Part shown: positions 57,138-64,000 of the stretch, piece by piece | Layout of the letters: each line of letters begins with the position of its first letter | Position numbering within the stretch: position 1 is the stretch's first letter | DNA from: CAXXOK01 sp963675925 | Lineage (GTDB): Bacteria; Bacillota; Clostridia; Christensenellales; Aristaeellaceae | DNA length: 64,000 nucleotides | NCBI GenBank assembly: GCA_963675925.2 | Contig: CAXXIB010000004.1 | Location: 868,001-932,000, forward strand | Direction: 5' to 3' | The notes under the pieces: model-generated | What the model was told of the DNA's origin: nothing | Database searches by the model: none | Seen by the model: only the letters and a program-made list of their open reading frames with translations | Made by a program: the position numbers and the translations under genes

Positions 57138-58145
57138 TTATTCTCCTTTCATGCCCACGGTTTCGGTGTTTCCGTCCAGCACTGCAAGCGCCAGCTTGAC
57201 GGACTGGCCGATGGCCGCGTCGATATCGTCCGGCGTGACGCCAAGGGGCTCGCAGGCCAGGGCTTTGTCAATGAACTGGTTCCGGGTTTGCAGCGCGGGG
57301 AATTTTTGCAGGTTCAACCCGCCCTGGATGCCCTTTTTTTGTTGCTGCTTAAAAAGCCTGCGGCTGAACAGGGCGAACACGACCGTTGGAATGGTGATAA
57401 TCTTCTTGCGCGGGGTGCCTATATGCTTGTGGAAAATCGTGAGCATGTCCCGCCATGTCATATTGTAATAACCGATGGGGTAGCAGGTGCCGCCGCGGCC
57501 CTTTTCAAGCGCGCCGGCTATGGCCTGCCCCACTTGCTGCACGGTGACCATCGTGGTGCCGCCTTTGGGATACACGGTGACGGGTTTCATGTTACGCACA
57601 TACTCCACCAGAAACACCCACACGGGCTTACGCCCCGGCTGCGCGCCGAATATGTAGGGCAATTCAAGGATGGACACGGCGAAATTGTCGTCAGCAAAGG
57701 ACAGGGCCATCATTTCCTGGTCACGGCGGCTTTGGATGTAGGGATGCCACGTTTGTAGCGCCAGCTCCGGCCAGTACTTATCAAAATAGCTGAAATACGA
57801 ACCGCAAATCACCGCACGTTTTACGCCCGCCTGCTTGGCTAGGCGCAGAATGCGCTCCAGCGGCGTAATATTGTACTTCTTGAAAAAATCGTAAATCGGC
57901 GGCGGGCCTTCCACCCGCTCATCTACACCGGCGGCAAACACCAGACCCTCGCAGCCGCTAAGCAGCGCAAGCATTGCATCGTCCGTCATGTCCAGATAGC
58001 TGCCAAATTGCAGGGTCATCTCCGGCGGTGTATCGCCCATGGCGGGCGGCAGGGCCAGGCCGGTTACGGTATGTCCGCGCCCGATCAGCTCCCGTGCTGC
58101 CTGGCTTCCCAGTAAACCCGTACCCCCGATAATCAGCACCTTCAT
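57138..58145 (-). CDS. NAD(P)-dependent epimerase/dehydratase (SDR) family protein
   Basis: Rossmann-fold SDR protein of 335 residues with the nucleotide-binding motif GGTGLLGSQAAREL at the N-terminus. The usual YxxxK catalytic pair is not plain, so it resembles atypical SDRs (NmrA/complex I-like). ATG at 58145 follows AGGAGG; the longer frame to 58268 overlaps the divergent galE leader and lacks a site. The stop abuts the converging barnase gene. Substrate unknown. Confidence 0.8.
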   Translation of the reverse strand: MKVLIIGGTGLLGSQAARELIGRGHTVTGLALPPAMGDTPPEMTLQFGSYLDMTDDAMLALLSGCEGLVFAAGVDERVEGPPPIYDFFKKYNITPLERILRLAKQAGVKRAVICGSYFSYFDKYWPELALQTWHPYIQSRRDQEMMALSFADDNFAVSILELPYIFGAQPGRKPVWVFLVEYVRNMKPVTVYPKGGTTMVTVQQVGQAIAGALEKGRGGTCYPIGYYNMTWRDMLTIFHKHIGTPRKKIITIPTVVFALFSRRLFKQQQKKGIQGGLNLQKFPALQTRNQFIDKALACEPLGVTPDDIDAAIGQSVKLALAVLDGNTETVGMKGE

Positions 58146-58323
58146 ACGCGTATCCTCCTGTTGGTCGCTGCGCTCTACCTGTAGTATAGTGCGATGGTTT
58201 GACTTTGTCATCCCGGCCTGCGGTTGCTTGACAGCGGGGGGATGACGGATTACTATGAAACTGTCCAATGCGGGTCTCGCGCCGCATACGGGTCAACCCC
58301 AGTGTAACAACGCGGAGGTCAAC

Positions 58324-59334
58324 ATGAACATATTGCTTACAGGCGGCGCCGGGTATATCGGATCGCATACCTATGTGGCACTTTGCGCTGCCGGTCATCA
58401 GGCCGTGATTGTGGATAACTTCTATAATAGTTCCCCTGTGGTACTCAAGCGCTTAGAGGCGATCACAGGCAAGCCCGTGCCATTTTACCAGGCGGATGTC
58501 TGCGATCCACAGGCGATGGATACAGTCTTTGCAGAAAACAAATTTGACGCGGTGATACACTTTGCCGGCTACAAGGCCGTGGGAGAAAGTGTTGAAAAGC
58601 CGCTTGCCTATTACCGCAACAACCTGGACAGCGCACTCACCCTGTGCGAAATGATGCAGAAACACGGCGTAAAGCGCTTCGTGTTCTCCTCTTCCGCTAC
58701 GGTGTATGCACCAAGCTGCACCCCGCCGCTTGAGGAAACCATGCCGCGGGGCTGCGTAAACCCCTACGCGTGGACAAAGTTTATGACCGAGCAGATTGTA
58801 AGCGATGCCGCCAATGCCAACCCCGGCTGGGCGGTGGCGTTGCTGCGCTATTTCAATCCCATCGGCGCGCATGCGTCCGGCACCATCGGGGAGGACCCGG
58901 TCGGCATTCCCAATAACTTAATGCCGTTTATCACCCAGGTGGCCTCCGGCGTGCGGGGCAAGCTGCGTGTGTTTGGTACCGATTATCAAACGCCGGATGG
59001 TTCCTGCATCCGCGATTATATTCATGTCGAGGATTTGGCCAGAGGCCATGTGGCCGCTTGTGAATACCTGATGACCCATGACGGAACCGAGGCGTTCAAC
59101 CTGGGCACCGGCACCGGCTACAGCGTACTGGATGTAATCCACGCGTTTGGAAATGCCACAGGCGTGACCATACCCTACGAAATCACGGAACGCCGCCCCG
59201 GCGACCTGCCCATGAGCTTTGCCAATCCCGCCAAGGCGAAAAAGCTGCTCGGCTGGGAGGCGGAAAAGACCCTGGACGATATGTGCCGGGATTCCTGGAA
59301 CTGGCAGAAGAAAAACCCGCAAGGGTATCGGTAA
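58324..59334 (+). CDS. galE: UDP-glucose 4-epimerase
   Basis: Interconverts UDP-glucose and UDP-galactose for the Leloir pathway and for envelope sugars. The 336 residues are the usual size. NAD-binding GGAGYIGSH lies at the N-terminus, the catalytic region is SSSATVYAP with Tyr-x3-Lys as YAWTK, and the substrate region includes NPIGAHASG and RDYIHVEDLA. ATG at 58324 has GGAGG upstream. It ends at a perfect bidirectional terminator and could supply sugar nucleotides to the envelope operon that converges on it. Confidence 0.95.
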   Translation: MNILLTGGAGYIGSHTYVALCAAGHQAVIVDNFYNSSPVVLKRLEAITGKPVPFYQADVCDPQAMDTVFAENKFDAVIHFAGYKAVGESVEKPLAYYRNNLDSALTLCEMMQKHGVKRFVFSSSATVYAPSCTPPLEETMPRGCVNPYAWTKFMTEQIVSDAANANPGWAVALLRYFNPIGAHASGTIGEDPVGIPNNLMPFITQVASGVRGKLRVFGTDYQTPDGSCIRDYIHVEDLARGHVAACEYLMTHDGTEAFNLGTGTGYSVLDVIHAFGNATGVTIPYEITERRPGDLPMSFANPAKAKKLLGWEAEKTLDDMCRDSWNWQKKNPQGYR

Positions 59335-59349
59335 AATAGAGTATATAGC

Positions 59350-59381
59350 AAAACAGCGGTGAGCGATCACCGCTGTTTTTT
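59350..59381. terminator. Bidirectional terminator between galE and the DUF4832 gene
   Basis: AAAACAGCGGTGA and TCACCGCTGTTTT with a GCGA loop, flanked by T-rich sequence on plus. Confidence 0.95.
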
Positions 59382-59383
59382 GT

Positions 59384-60751
59384 TTAGGGCGTTTCCACCT
59401 GCAGGAGCGTGTACCACAGCCCGTCCTGTGCAACATCCATCGCAAGTGCGACTCCGGGCTGATTTGTGGTGGGGGCGAGGATGCCAACGCGCAGCGTGTA
59501 GGGCCGGGTTTCGGGCGGCAGGGTAAAGGTGACGGGTACATCTTCACCGGGGAGCACGGAAAGCAGGTCAAGGTCGAGTGGATACAGGGCCTGCGCGCCA
59601 TCGGCAAACAGCGCCGACAGCGCGGGCTGCCAGCCGAAGTAAAACGGGGCGATGCCGTCGTTTGTAAAGGTCAGGGTGATTTGGCTTTCGCCGGAGGCGG
59701 TGGAGAGTACATCGCAGGCAGCCACGCGCAGCCTATAGCCCAGCCTGCGGCTGAGCGTATCCAGCGCGGCCTGATCGCTGCCGTCCTTTGGGATGTCGGC
59801 AAAGCTGCCCGGGCCGATCCAACTGGCGTGCGATTGCTCAAACAGCGATAGTGTATCCGTAAAATTGTCGCGCAGCAGCGCTTTGTGGGTCATAAAGGTG
59901 GATAGCTCCCCGCCGATGGGTGCGGTTTGCCAGGCGGCAGGCATGGGCACGAGTGCGCCTTCGCCGTCGGTGGATTCAAAGTCGCCGCCCTGCTGAATCC
60001 ACGAAAGCCAGGTCTCGGTTGACTTGGGTTCGCCTGCCGTATCGTTAAACAGGCCCAGGCCGTATTCCGCCGCGATGGTAAACGGCCGCCGCATCAGCAA
60101 AAATGGGCCGGGGAATGCGTCAATATAAGGTAGTACATACTGGTCGCGCACGGCAGCTTCTGGCATACGGCCGATTTTTGAGTGCAAATGCCATTCGCCC
60201 CAGTGCCCCAGCGACCCCAGCTGGACATAGGCAAAAAACGGATCATTGCCATAGCGCTCGCCCAGGGCGGCAATGGCTGCAGCATGCGCCTGGATGAGCA
60301 CGGGATTATCATAACTGGGGCTGTAGCCGCGCCCGTAGGACACGGAATACTTTGTGCCGTCCTTCTCGGTGGCCTGGTACAGCCAGTCAGGAATGTCGCG
60401 GTGTGCACTATTAGACGGTACATCCAGCACAAAGCGAAAAATAAGGTGCTTGCCCTCAGCACGCCAGCGATCAAGCTGGTTCTTTGTCTCAAAGGAGTCA
60501 AAATCATACTGTCCCGGTTCCGGCTCAAAGTCTTTCCAGGTTAAATCGGCATACACCAGGGTAAAGGGCTGCTGCGGATCGCTGCGGTCGCGCGCCCAGA
60601 CAGCATTGCCGATATAGGGGTTGACCAGCACGTTGTAGCTTGCGGGATACACGAAGCGGAGCGTCTCCGCTCCGGCTGTGTATACACCGGCGAGCATCAA
60701 GCACAGCAGTAGCAGCCACGCTGCCTGCCGCTTGCGCAGTTTAGTCCACAT
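59384..60751 (-). CDS. DUF4832-domain secreted protein
   Basis: Exported protein of 455 residues. After a signal/anchor (about residues 5-25) comes a TIM-barrel-like region typical of DUF4832/DUF4874 proteins (NVLVNPYIGNAVWAR; YADLTWKDFEPEPGQYDFD), then a beta-sandwich end. The barrel resembles glycoside hydrolases of the GH-A clan (acidic residues in FEPEPG), but catalysis is unproven. The ATG at 60751 lies inside the last codons of the DUF4956 gene (11-base overlap), so it is the last gene of the CotH-VTC-DUF4956 operon. Likely role: modification of an exopolymer (inference). Confidence 0.75.
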   Translation of the reverse strand: MWTKLRKRQAAWLLLLCLMLAGVYTAGAETLRFVYPASYNVLVNPYIGNAVWARDRSDPQQPFTLVYADLTWKDFEPEPGQYDFDSFETKNQLDRWRAEGKHLIFRFVLDVPSNSAHRDIPDWLYQATEKDGTKYSVSYGRGYSPSYDNPVLIQAHAAAIAALGERYGNDPFFAYVQLGSLGHWGEWHLHSKIGRMPEAAVRDQYVLPYIDAFPGPFLLMRRPFTIAAEYGLGLFNDTAGEPKSTETWLSWIQQGGDFESTDGEGALVPMPAAWQTAPIGGELSTFMTHKALLRDNFTDTLSLFEQSHASWIGPGSFADIPKDGSDQAALDTLSRRLGYRLRVAACDVLSTASGESQITLTFTNDGIAPFYFGWQPALSALFADGAQALYPLDLDLLSVLPGEDVPVTFTLPPETRPYTLRVGILAPTTNQPGVALAMDVAQDGLWYTLLQVETP

Positions 60752-61439
60752 AGTCGCCGTCGTACTGTACGACCGTAAGGTCAAACACATGGTCCAATGT
60801 GCGGATGCGGTCCACAAACGACAGATCGCCCTTCTTCACCCGCACTTCCACGGCCATTTCCATGTCCGCCTTGCGCATGGTTTTGGATTTGATCTGGTAG
60901 GGCCGCGTGCCGATGGCCTTGCGCACGGCATCGTCCACATCCATGCCCTCGTAATGGATGAGCAGAATGTACATCTGATCCCGCGTGCGCTTGCGGCGGG
61001 TGAGCGTCAGCAGAAGTATGATCATGACCACCAACACGATCAGCGACAGGTAGAACATGTTGGCGCCGATTGCAATACCGCTGGCCACCGCCCAGAACAG
61101 GTATAACAGGTCCAGTGGGTCCTTGATGACGGTGCGGTAGCGTACAATGGACAGCGCACCCACCATGCCCAGCGACAGCACAATGTTGCTTTGAATGGTC
61201 ACGATGATGGAGCAGGTCAGCACCGTCATCCCCGCAAGCGAGGTGGCAAACGTGCGGCTGTACACAACGCCCATATAGGTTTTTTTGTATACCCAGTAAA
61301 TAAACAGGCCCATCAGCAGGGAAAGCACGATGGTCCCCGCGTATCCTAAAAGAATCTCCAGGGAAAATCCATCCTGATAGCCGGATGCCTCCAGCACCGA
61401 TTTTTTGAAAATATCCTGAAATGTCAGCGTGCTGTCCAT
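60741..61439 (-). CDS. DUF4956 membrane protein
   Basis: Protein of 232 residues with four N-terminal to central membrane helices and a cytosolic C-terminal domain of about 85 residues. The DUF4956 signature GMVGALSIVRYRTVIKDP is clear. The family is regularly found next to VTC-domain polyphosphate polymerases and CotH proteins; its function is unknown. It overlaps the VTC gene by 16 bases and the DUF4832 gene by 11, so translation of the set is coupled. Confidence 0.9.
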   Translation of the reverse strand: MDSTLTFQDIFKKSVLEASGYQDGFSLEILLGYAGTIVLSLLMGLFIYWVYKKTYMGVVYSRTFATSLAGMTVLTCSIIVTIQSNIVLSLGMVGALSIVRYRTVIKDPLDLLYLFWAVASGIAIGANMFYLSLIVLVVMIILLLTLTRRKRTRDQMYILLIHYEGMDVDDAVRKAIGTRPYQIKSKTMRKADMEMAVEVRVKKGDLSFVDRIRTLDHVFDLTVVQYDGDYVD

Positions 61440-62161
61440 GGTAGCCCCTCCGTTCGATTCATGTTTTGATCCCGTACCGCTGCATTGCAGCAGAGTACGT
61501 ATTTCGATGCCGCCGTCATGATGCTGGCACGCGGCGGCAGCAGGCCGCGCACAATACGCGGTAAAAACTCCGTAAATTTCACTTCCATAATCATCTGGTC
61601 GCCGGGTAGCACATCCAGCATCGGGAGCGCGGGATCAAACAGATCCATCTGGCCAAAGCCCGCGCGTACATGCTTGTCAAAGGTAATGCGCACATCTCCC
61701 GCGTCCATCACATAGGGTTCACGGTCGTAATCCACCATCACGCGCGGACGCATGAGCCGGGAGGTGCATTCGTAGTAGAACTCCCGCAGCAGCGGATGAT
61801 CGCTCTTTTCGAAAAAGGCATACTGGCCTTGCAGTAGCCGGTCGACCTGCCTGCGGGTTAAGGGCGCGTCCTCCTTGTGAATATAGGGCCCAAGCTTTTG
61901 CTTGCGCTCCAGCCGAATGACATTATCGGCGCAGTTGTACACGCGCAGGCGGTACTTCTTGCGTATCATCACGCCGGCTTCTTTATCCTCAAAGGCGGTA
62001 TGCCAGTAGTCGTCAAAATACAGGCTACGGATTTGGTATTCGCCATACCGGTCGGCGTTTGGATCGCGCTGCATCACGCCCGCCAGGCGGGTTTGCAGCA
62101 GGGCCCAATCCGGCAGGTTGATCAGGTATTTCAGCTCGTGCCGGAAGCGTTTTTCCATCAT
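61424..62161 (-). CDS. VTC-domain protein (polyphosphate polymerase-like)
   Basis: Protein of 245 residues with the VTC catalytic fold known from the yeast polyphosphate polymerase Vtc4. Basic tunnel residues are visible: RFRHELKYLI at the N-terminus, RLERKQKL, VDYDREPY and FDKHVRAGF, and the metal-binding Glu in IMEVKFTEFLP. It may make polyphosphate or a related phosphorylated product in the cytosol. It overlaps the CotH gene by four bases and the DUF4956 gene by 16. Confidence 0.9.
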   Translation of the reverse strand: MMEKRFRHELKYLINLPDWALLQTRLAGVMQRDPNADRYGEYQIRSLYFDDYWHTAFEDKEAGVMIRKKYRLRVYNCADNVIRLERKQKLGPYIHKEDAPLTRRQVDRLLQGQYAFFEKSDHPLLREFYYECTSRLMRPRVMVDYDREPYVMDAGDVRITFDKHVRAGFGQMDLFDPALPMLDVLPGDQMIMEVKFTEFLPRIVRGLLPPRASIMTAASKYVLCCNAAVRDQNMNRTEGLPWTAR

Positions 62162-63936
62162 TCGGGGTTGCGCACCTCCCCTGTGTCGGTCACGGTAAAG
62201 CGGCGCATGCCGTAATGGTATAGGTCGCCGGTCATAAACCAGTCAAAGGCAATCATTTCGTAGCCGCTTTTGTTGACCGCCGTTACGCGCCATACATAGT
62301 CGCCCGGTGGCAGCATAGGGATGTTGGCGGTAATGGTCAGCTGCGGGCTGGTTTCAAATACAATAGTGTCGGGGGCAAAGGACCAGTCGGTGGCAACTTG
62401 CAGGGTATAGTGTACGGTCTGGGCAGTAAAGCTGAAGGCCTCCTCCCAGGCAAAGGACAGCGTTTTCCCATCGCGCGCCACATCGCCCAAAAAGAAGGGC
62501 ATGGGCTGCTTGAGCGAGGTGGTAAAGTAGTCATAGGCGATGTCCAGATTGCCGGGCATGTTTTGGTAAATCATTTCCTGCTGCTCCAGCGTGCAGGTCA
62601 GGTTGATCAGATCCGGCATGCGGGTTGTGAAGGGGTCTGTCACGCTGCGGTAGGACGCGATCAGGTCGTCCACCATCGCCGGGGTGATCAGGCTGCGCAG
62701 CAACTCCATCTTGTCCACCAGCGCCTGGCGGTATTCGGCTACGCGCAGCATACGGTTGAACAGGCGCATGCCCCAGTAGTTGCTTACGCCGCGCTGCCAG
62801 AGGCTCAAGTCGTTTTCGGTGTTGAACAGGCTGTGCTCGTAATAGGGCAGGCAGCCGTCGCCGTCCCAGCAGAAGAAGTACCAGGTGTTAGAATTAAGGG
62901 GGTTGTACAGCAGGTAGTTCTGGGAGTTGGTATCCACGTTGCCCATCAGTATATTGTAGGCCAGGAAGCTGGTGAGATTATCTAGGTTGAAGTAGGTGTC
63001 GATGGTTTCTTCAATCGGGGTATTCAAATCGTTGACCGCGTCCAGCATTTCCAGCAGCTTATGGTGGTCGTTGCCGGTTTTGGGTTCGAGCACCTGGGAA
63101 AACGCCGCCGGGTCGTACTGTGGGTCGGTTGCCAGCTTCAGCTGATCGGGGTAGCGGTACAGCTCGCAGAAGTTGGCCTTATACAGGTTGCCGTTACGGC
63201 TTAAGCTGTGGTTGCGCAGGTAGCGGCCGTTGGGGAGTTCCACCTGGGTAAACAGCCCGTAGTCGCTAAATGCCGTTTCCCCGGCGGTTTCGTCCTTGAT
63301 AAACACCTGTACAAACTGCGTGCGCAGCGAGGTCATCCCCGGCACCTTTTGCAGCAGGGTGAAAAATAGCATGTTGCGCAGGCGTGTGCGGTCGTACGGA
63401 TGCTTGTTAATGGCAATGGCACGCTGCCCGCGCCACAGCCCGGCTGTATCGTACAGGTCAATGCGGTAGGATTTCTGCGGCGCGGTGGTTGAGGTGCGCC
63501 CGCGCACGTTCATGGTGGCGTTGTTTTGCACGGCATCATAGCCGATCTCGCCCGGCAGGGGGCCGGTGGCATCGCCGACCTGGAATACAATGCCGGTTTT
63601 GATCTTTTCCACATTCTGCATGGATTGCAGGTTCACATAGCGGTTGACCTCGGCCAGGGTATGGTCGGTGCCGTCGGCAGCGGTGCCGCCGCGTACCGTG
63701 ATGTAAAAATACGAAAGAGACGAGGGGTCCTGCTGCTCATACAGCGAAGCATCGTCTGTAAGTGGCAGGGTGTTAATATCGGGGGTCGGGTTTTTGTCCA
63801 CGGCGCGCGCAAGCGCAGGGTCTGCCGTAGGCAGCGCAGCCGTGCCATCGCCCGTGTCTCCCTCCGGCATGCAGCCGCTAAGCAGCAACCCGATTCCAAT
63901 CATTGCGGCAATCAGCAGCCAGCGTTTTGCTTTCAT
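62158..63936 (-). CDS. CotH-family kinase-like lipoprotein
   Basis: Protein of 592 residues with a lipoprotein signal (LLLSGC, Cys at 22) and a CotH kinase-fold domain (about 80-460), including AINKHPYDRTRLRN, the TQVELPNGRYLRNHSL region, LAYNILMGNVDTNSQNY and FFCWDGDGCL, where a metal-binding DxD-like motif is expected. CotH in Bacillus phosphorylates spore-coat proteins; this lipid-anchored relative probably acts outside the membrane. A fibronectin-like C-terminal segment follows (about 500-575). First complete gene of the CotH-VTC-DUF4956-DUF4832 operon. Confidence 0.9.
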   Translation of the reverse strand: MKAKRWLLIAAMIGIGLLLSGCMPEGDTGDGTAALPTADPALARAVDKNPTPDINTLPLTDDASLYEQQDPSSLSYFYITVRGGTAADGTDHTLAEVNRYVNLQSMQNVEKIKTGIVFQVGDATGPLPGEIGYDAVQNNATMNVRGRTSTTAPQKSYRIDLYDTAGLWRGQRAIAINKHPYDRTRLRNMLFFTLLQKVPGMTSLRTQFVQVFIKDETAGETAFSDYGLFTQVELPNGRYLRNHSLSRNGNLYKANFCELYRYPDQLKLATDPQYDPAAFSQVLEPKTGNDHHKLLEMLDAVNDLNTPIEETIDTYFNLDNLTSFLAYNILMGNVDTNSQNYLLYNPLNSNTWYFFCWDGDGCLPYYEHSLFNTENDLSLWQRGVSNYWGMRLFNRMLRVAEYRQALVDKMELLRSLITPAMVDDLIASYRSVTDPFTTRMPDLINLTCTLEQQEMIYQNMPGNLDIAYDYFTTSLKQPMPFFLGDVARDGKTLSFAWEEAFSFTAQTVHYTLQVATDWSFAPDTIVFETSPQLTITANIPMLPPGDYVWRVTAVNKSGYEMIAFDWFMTGDLYHYGMRRFTVTDTGEVRNPE

Positions 63937-63959
63937 CCTTGCATATCTCCTTTACCGGA

Positions 63960-64000
63960 TTATCGCAGGTGCGCTTTTTCCACGGCGCTGGCCCGCTTGT
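63960..64000 (-). CDS. 3' end of a gene continuing beyond the window
   Basis: On the minus strand an open frame entering from the window edge ends KRASAVEKAHLR and TAA (63962-63960), 24 bases before the CotH start with its AAAGGAG. It is probably the preceding gene of the same operon. Too short to identify. Confidence 0.45.
   Translation of the reverse strand, partial: KRASAVEKAHLR

Overview
The window reads as a piece of chromosome from an anaerobic, fairly GC-rich member of the Firmicutes, most likely class Clostridia. Supporting this are a Gram-positive PolC polymerase next to ispG, an NAD-linked multi-subunit [FeFe]-hydrogenase behind two Rex-type operators, many AGGAGG-type ribosome binding sites, frequent TTG and GTG starts, lipoproteins and CotH/VTC genes. 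No rRNA, tRNA, CRISPR array, transposase or integrase was seen. The genus cannot be told from sequence reading alone.

Layout. 1-12.5 kb: a MATE transporter (cut by the window edge) coupled to argS, a TrmH-type rRNA methyltransferase, a diguanylate cyclase with a LigT-like phosphoesterase, a cupin diverging from S-adenosylhomocysteine hydrolase, a CCG-domain Fe-S protein, a long-form PRPP synthetase, GtrA, an ECF sigma/anti-sigma pair and an XRE-GyrI regulator. 12.7-18.2 kb: a GGDEF-EAL phosphodiesterase, a large polytopic membrane protein and an M20-fold protein that has lost most metal and catalytic residues. 18.5-28.5 kb: ispG-polC, then the Rex-box hydrogenase operon (HndA/C/D type). 28.5-42.7 kb: a mosaic in which three AT-rich single-system islands sit among GC-rich genes. 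Island A (about 28.75-30.4 kb) holds an AvcD-type anti-phage dCTP/dCMP deaminase, a translationally coupled 53-residue zinc ribbon and three tandem hairpin repeats. Island B (about 32.0-34.1 kb) holds a DUF6119/TIGR04141 protein. Island C (about 40.3-42.6 kb) holds an RloC/PrrC-like ABC-ATPase, followed by what looks like the C-terminal remnant of a DNA methyltransferase gene. Between islands B and C are regulators, a YjdF gene with a probable 5' riboswitch, and a complete transcription unit for a 23-residue polybasic peptide.

42.8-49.4 kb (minus strand): a run of closely spaced genes. A secreted tandem rhodanese precedes CcdA, a thioredoxin-MsrA-MsrB fusion, a YesN/YesM-like two-component pair and an AEC transporter, which together suggest extracytoplasmic repair of oxidised methionine with its own sensor. 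49.5-59.3 kb: a VWA protein, a secreted protein of unknown function, bacterioferritin, a transglutaminase-like protein, an ABC permease remnant, a uracil-type permease with a long leader, a lipoprotein barnase without a visible barstar, and sugar-nucleotide epimerases. 59.4-64 kb: an overlapping operon CotH-VTC-DUF4956-DUF4832, probably concerned with the cell envelope or an exopolymer.

The best candidate for an undescribed system is island A: deaminase, coupled zinc-ribbon microprotein and tandem compound hairpins. By analogy with AvcID, where a small RNA restrains the deaminase, these could be effector, partner and RNA regulator; that role is inference.
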